Source: Paracoccaceae bacterium
GTDB taxonomy: Bacteria > Pseudomonadota > Alphaproteobacteria > Rhodobacterales > Rhodobacteraceae
Length of the DNA stretch: 8,614 nt
Direction: 5' to 3'
Assembly (NCBI GenBank): GCA_024644285.1
Contig: JAHELH010000092.1
Span: 1-8,614, forward strand
Position numbers and translations under genes: made by a program. Position 1 is the first letter of the stretch; every line of letters starts with the position of its first letter. Under the pieces are notes generated by a model. That model saw only the letters and a list, made by a program, of their open reading frames with translations, ran no database searches and was not told the DNA's origin. Shown here one piece after another: positions 5,650-8,614 of the stretch.

Positions 5650-7550
5650 TGCGCTGCCTCCGTCCGTGCCGCGTCCCAGACGTCGCAGAGCCGCCGGTAG
5701 GTGTCCGCCATTTCGGCCACCGCCTGCGCGTCGGTCATCTCGCCCTTCATCCAGGCCCGTGCCGCGTCGCCAAAGATCGTCCGCCCCACGGCAAATCCTT
5801 TGACCAGCGGCTGTCTGGCGGCCAGGGCAAAGCTCGCGGCCAGTTCGGCCTCGGGCGCGTCCAGCCCCAGAACGACGATGCCGCGGGTGCGGGGATCGTT
5901 GCGCTCGATGGCGGCGACCGCGTTGGCCCAGGCCTTTTCTGTCTTGAATGGCTCCAATTTCCACCAATCGGGATAGATGCCGGCCTCGTAGAAGAACTGG
6001 ATCAGCGTCGCCGAGGTTGCATCGTCGACCGGGCCGACCTTCGACGGGATGATTTCCAGCAGGAATTCCAGGTGGTTGCGCCGCGCCGCGGTGAACAGCC
6101 GCTTGACCCGGGCAACCTGCATTCCGGCGGTCTTGCCGTCGTCGTCAGGGTGGCAGAACACCAAAAGTTTCACCACGTTCTCGCGCGCCCATTCGCGCAG
6201 CCGCCCGAGATCCGCGCCAAGCTCCGGCTCGAACTCGATGGGGCGCGAACCGGGAAGTTCGGTGGGCCGGCCGATCCACAGGCCGGTGCCGGTGGCGCGG
6301 TGCAGGGCCTGCCGCCCGATGCGGTTGTCGCAGAGGATGCCGTAGCCCGGCGCGCCGTTCTGCACCTGAAGCGCCGCGTCGAGGCACAATTCCTTGAACC
6401 TGGCGCCCTTTTCTTGCGTGTAGCCCGCCATCTCCTCGAGCTGCGCGCGGTGGTCGAAGGCGAAGACCCGCATCACCGGCCAGTCGCCGTGCCGGTTGGT
6501 CGCCCAGTGCACCTGTTCCAGTTCCGCGTCGTTGCGCAGATCGGGACGCTTGATGCCGCGCTTGAAAAAGAATTGCAGCTCTTCCCAGCTGGGATAGGCC
6601 GGGGTACAGCCATGCCGGCTGACCGCGAAGGCGCCGCAGGCATTGGCGTATTTCAGCGCCGTCGGCCAGTCCTCGCCGTCGAGCCAGCCCTTGAGCAATC
6701 CGCTCATGAACCCGTCGCCCGCACCCAGCACGTTAAACACTTCGATCGGAAAGCCTGGGCCGGCTTCGCTCTCGTCGAGCGAGGCGGGGATGTCGCCGGT
6801 GAAGGCCACCGCGCCCTTGGCGCCGCGCTTGCAAACGAGCGTCGCGCCCGAGACCTTGCGCACCGCGCGCAGCGCCTTCAGCGTATCGGTCGAGCCACCG
6901 GCGATGTGGAACTCCTCTTCCGTCCCGACGATCAGGTCGAACAGGTGCAGCGTCGACTGCAGCTTGGCGGTGACCGCGGCGCTTTCCACGAACCGGCTCT
7001 CGCCCTCGCCATGGCCGGCGACGCCCCAGAGGTTCGGCCGGTAGTCGATGTCGAGCGCGGTCTGCATGCCCGCCTCGCGCGCGATATTCAGCGCCTTCAG
7101 CGTTGCCGCCTCGACCTGCGGGTGCGACAGATGCGTGCCGGTCGCCACGACGGCCCGCGCTCGCCGGATGAAATCCGGGTCGATGTCGTCCACGGTCAGG
7201 CCCATATCGGCGCAGTTCTCGCGGTAGAAGATCAGCGGGAATTGTTCCTGGTCGCGGATGCCCAGCAGCACCAGCGCCGTCAGCCGGTCGGGGTCGGTCT
7301 TGACGCCGTCGGTGTTCACGCCCTCGCGGGCCAGCTCCTCGCGGATGAAGCGCCCCATATGCTCGTCGCCGACCCCGGTGATCACCGCCGAGCGCAGCCC
7401 CAGCCGCGCCGTGCCGCAGGCGATGTTGGTGGGCGAGCCGCCGATATACTTGTCGAACGACCCCATATCCTCCAGCCGCCCGCCGATCTGCGCGCCGTAG
7501 AGATCCACCGAAGACCGGCCGATGGTGATCAGGTCGAGCTTGTCAGACAT
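5646..7550 (-). CDS. iolC: IolC, 5-dehydro-2-deoxygluconokinase fused to a DUF2090 aldolase-like domain
   Basis: A 634-residue fusion. Residues 1 to about 335 are a PfkB-type sugar kinase that phosphorylates 5-dehydro-2-deoxygluconate. They show MSDKLDLITIGRSSVDLYG, the first PfkB signature KYIGGSPTNIACGTARLG (34-51) and the second, VLGAGDGFMSGLL (274-286), with catalytic Asp279. Residues from about 355 (DWPVMRVFAFDHRAQLEEM) to the end are DUF2090, a TIM-barrel domain resembling LacD-type class I aldolases. It probably cleaves the kinase product to DHAP and malonate semialdehyde and so replaces IolJ. Lys531 in DWWKLEPF resembles the Schiff-base lysine setting of LacD, which is inference. The start at 7550 was chosen because MSDKLDLITIG is the conserved beginning; a longer frame would add 24 arginine-rich residues inside iolG. 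The gene overlaps the iolG stop by eight bases (ATGTCTGA), indicating translational coupling. Confidence 0.94.
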   Translation of the reverse strand: MSDKLDLITIGRSSVDLYGAQIGGRLEDMGSFDKYIGGSPTNIACGTARLGLRSAVITGVGDEHMGRFIREELAREGVNTDGVKTDPDRLTALVLLGIRDQEQFPLIFYRENCADMGLTVDDIDPDFIRRARAVVATGTHLSHPQVEAATLKALNIAREAGMQTALDIDYRPNLWGVAGHGEGESRFVESAAVTAKLQSTLHLFDLIVGTEEEFHIAGGSTDTLKALRAVRKVSGATLVCKRGAKGAVAFTGDIPASLDESEAGPGFPIEVFNVLGAGDGFMSGLLKGWLDGEDWPTALKYANACGAFAVSRHGCTPAYPSWEELQFFFKRGIKRPDLRNDAELEQVHWATNRHGDWPVMRVFAFDHRAQLEEMAGYTQEKGARFKELCLDAALQVQNGAPGYGILCDNRIGRQALHRATGTGLWIGRPTELPGSRPIEFEPELGADLGRLREWARENVVKLLVFCHPDDDGKTAGMQVARVKRLFTAARRNHLEFLLEIIPSKVGPVDDATSATLIQFFYEAGIYPDWWKLEPFKTEKAWANAVAAIERNDPRTRGIVVLGLDAPEAELAASFALAARQPLVKGFAVGRTIFGDAARAWMKGEMTDAQAVAEMADTYRRLCDVWDAARTEAAQ

Positions 7551-8535
7551 CGGCCAGCCTGACCGGTTGTCCCGACTTCGCCGACCGGGTCGCGGCCTCT
7601 GCCATCGCCAGCGCGGCGACACCGTCGTCCAGCGTCACGGGCATGGCGGCGCCGGAGTTCAAAGCTTGGACAAACGCGTTCCACTCGGCGCGATAGGCCG
7701 GCATGTAGCGTTCCAGGAAGAACAGCACCGGCTTGGCGCTGACCACGCCCTCGGTCGTCGACTTGACCACCAGGTTTTCGACCAGATTGCCGACCTGCAG
7801 CATGCCCTTGGAGCCCTGCACCTCAAGCCGCTGGTCGCCGTACCCGGCGCGGCGGGTGTTGCGGATCGTGGCGATCCTGCCGCCGGCATAGGTCAGGGTG
7901 ACGGCAGCGGTGTCGACATCGCCCGCCTTGCCGATCTCCGGATCGACAAGGCACGAGCCGACGGCAAAGACCGTCACCGGCGGCTCGCCCATGATGAAGT
8001 TCGCCATGTCGAAATCGTGGATCATCATGTCGCGGAACAGGCCGCCCGAGACGTTGACATAGGCGAGAGGCGGCGGCGCCGGGTCGTAGGAGGTGATCGC
8101 CAGCATTTCGGCCTGGCCGATCTCGCCCGCGTCGAGCGCCGCCTTCAGCGCGCCGAAGTTCGGATCGAAGCGGCGGTTGAAGCCGATCATCACCGGCTGG
8201 CCGGTCCTGGCGGCATTCTGCCGGCAGGCGCGCGCGCGCTCCAGGCTCAGGTCGACGGGCTTTTCGCACAGAACCGCCTTGCCCGCCGCCGTCGCCGCCT
8301 CGATCAGGTCGGAATGCGTGTCGGTCGAGGTGGCGATCAGCACCGCATCTATCTGCGGGTCGGCGATAATCTCTTCCGTCGTGCGCGCGGTCGAGCCGTA
8401 TTGCTTGGCAAGCTTCTCGGCGGTTTCGGGGTAGTAGTCCGAGATCGCGGCGAGCGTGCTGCCGGGGTGCGAGGAGATGGCGGTGGCGTGCACCCCGGCA
8501 ATGCGGCCCGCGCCCAGAAGTCCGACTTTGATCAT
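7543..8535 (-). CDS. iolG: IolG, inositol 2-dehydrogenase (GFO/IDH/MOCA family)
   Basis: An NAD-dependent dehydrogenase of 330 residues that oxidises myo-inositol to 2-keto-myo-inositol (scyllo-inosose), the first step of inositol catabolism. The Rossmann domain starts IKVGLLGAGRIAGVHATAI with the G-x-G-x-x-G motif at 8-13. DAVLIATSTDTHSDLI (63-78) and VLCEKPVDLSLERA (88-101, Lys92) follow. GLFRDMMIHDFDMANF (165-180) has Asp169 and His173, the expected catalytic pair with the same four-residue spacing as in the Bacillus enzyme. The ATG at 8533-8535 is preferred over a start 20 codons earlier because the conserved MIKVGLLGAG begins here; the ribosome site (GAAAGA) is weak. It lies 22 bases after an upstream gene and overlaps iolC, so it is inside an operon. 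Related enzymes act on scyllo-inositol or other polyols, so exact substrate is a context-based call. Confidence 0.9.
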   Translation of the reverse strand: MIKVGLLGAGRIAGVHATAISSHPGSTLAAISDYYPETAEKLAKQYGSTARTTEEIIADPQIDAVLIATSTDTHSDLIEAATAAGKAVLCEKPVDLSLERARACRQNAARTGQPVMIGFNRRFDPNFGALKAALDAGEIGQAEMLAITSYDPAPPPLAYVNVSGGLFRDMMIHDFDMANFIMGEPPVTVFAVGSCLVDPEIGKAGDVDTAAVTLTYAGGRIATIRNTRRAGYGDQRLEVQGSKGMLQVGNLVENLVVKSTTEGVVSAKPVLFFLERYMPAYRAEWNAFVQALNSGAAMPVTLDDGVAALAMAEAATRSAKSGQPVRLADV

Positions 8536-8557
8536 GGCGTTGGTCTTTCTGTGGTTC

Positions 8558-8614
8558 TCAGAGTGTGAAGGCGTCCAGGGCGTCCTGAGGGTCATCCTTG
8601 GCGAAGGCTTGCAT
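8558..8614 (-). CDS. C-terminal end of an unidentified gene upstream of iolG
   Basis: Only 18 residues and the stop are visible: MQAFAKDDPQDALDAFTL. The first codon visible is an ATG exactly at the window edge, but it is more likely an internal methionine of a longer gene than a start, because the frame is open to the edge and the spacing to iolG (22 bases) is operon-like. The acidic tail is too short to identify. An inositol transporter component, regulator or another iol enzyme is expected from context only. Confidence 0.5.
   Translation of the reverse strand: MQAFAKDDPQDALDAFTL

Noticed and set aside
5553..7562. A 669-codon open frame on the plus strand opposite iolC
   Set aside because: It is antisense to a complete, motif-rich IolC-DUF2090 protein. 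Long opposite-strand open frames are common in GC-rich genes because stop codons are rare in that frame, and its translation shows no domain and is rich in Arg, Gly, Ala, Gln and His.
7522..8568. A 348-codon open frame on the plus strand opposite iolG
   Set aside because: It is antisense to IolG, whose Rossmann motif and catalytic residues are clear; the opposite frame is a composition artefact.
1..8614. CRISPR array, prophage, toxin-antitoxin or defence system
   Set aside because: No regularly spaced direct repeats, integrase, small paired genes of toxin-antitoxin type or defence nucleases were seen; the window is mostly metabolic genes.

Overview
The window reads as chromosomal DNA of a GC-rich alphaproteobacterium, most likely Rhodobacterales (Rhodobacteraceae/Roseobacter type). 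The basis is strong G/C bias at third codon positions, a monofunctional hisB next to hisH and hisA, and an inositol kinase fused to a DUF2090 domain. The taxonomic call is inference from gene content, not from a marker gene.

Layout. (1) Positions 1-2367 hold a histidine biosynthesis cluster on the minus strand, read hisB, hisH, then hisA (cut by the left edge). A small exported DUF2147 protein on the plus strand sits between hisH and hisA, so hisA probably cannot be served by simple read-through from the hisB promoter. (2) Positions 2507-2746 encode a stand-alone Lrp/AsnC-type ligand-binding (RAM) domain without a DNA-binding domain, divergent from hisB. (3) Positions 2886-4433 encode a full-length Ppx/GppA phosphatase on the minus strand, convergent with the RAM gene and separated from it by a strong hairpin. 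(4) Positions 4434-4801 are a gene-poor stretch with one short palindrome and no recognised gene. (5) Positions 4802-8614 are a minus-strand myo-inositol catabolic operon: the tail of an unidentified gene, iolG, iolC fused to a DUF2090 aldolase-like domain, and iolB.

How the genes work together. HisB, HisH and HisA act on consecutive or nearby steps from phosphoribosyl intermediates to histidinol phosphate. IolG oxidises inositol to inosose, IolB isomerises 5-deoxy-glucuronate, and IolC phosphorylates the product; the fused domain probably cleaves it. The two intermediate steps, IolE (dehydratase) and IolD (hydrolase), are absent from the window.

Main finding. Directly at the iolC stop codon an ATGA overlap opens a frame beginning MTKTIRL, which matches the usual start of IolD. 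It then runs out of frame into iolB. This looks like the scar of a deletion that removed iolD and iolE from an ancestral iolC-iolD-iolE-iolB operon. I saw no CRISPR array, tRNA, rRNA, intact insertion sequence or clear new defence or mobile system.
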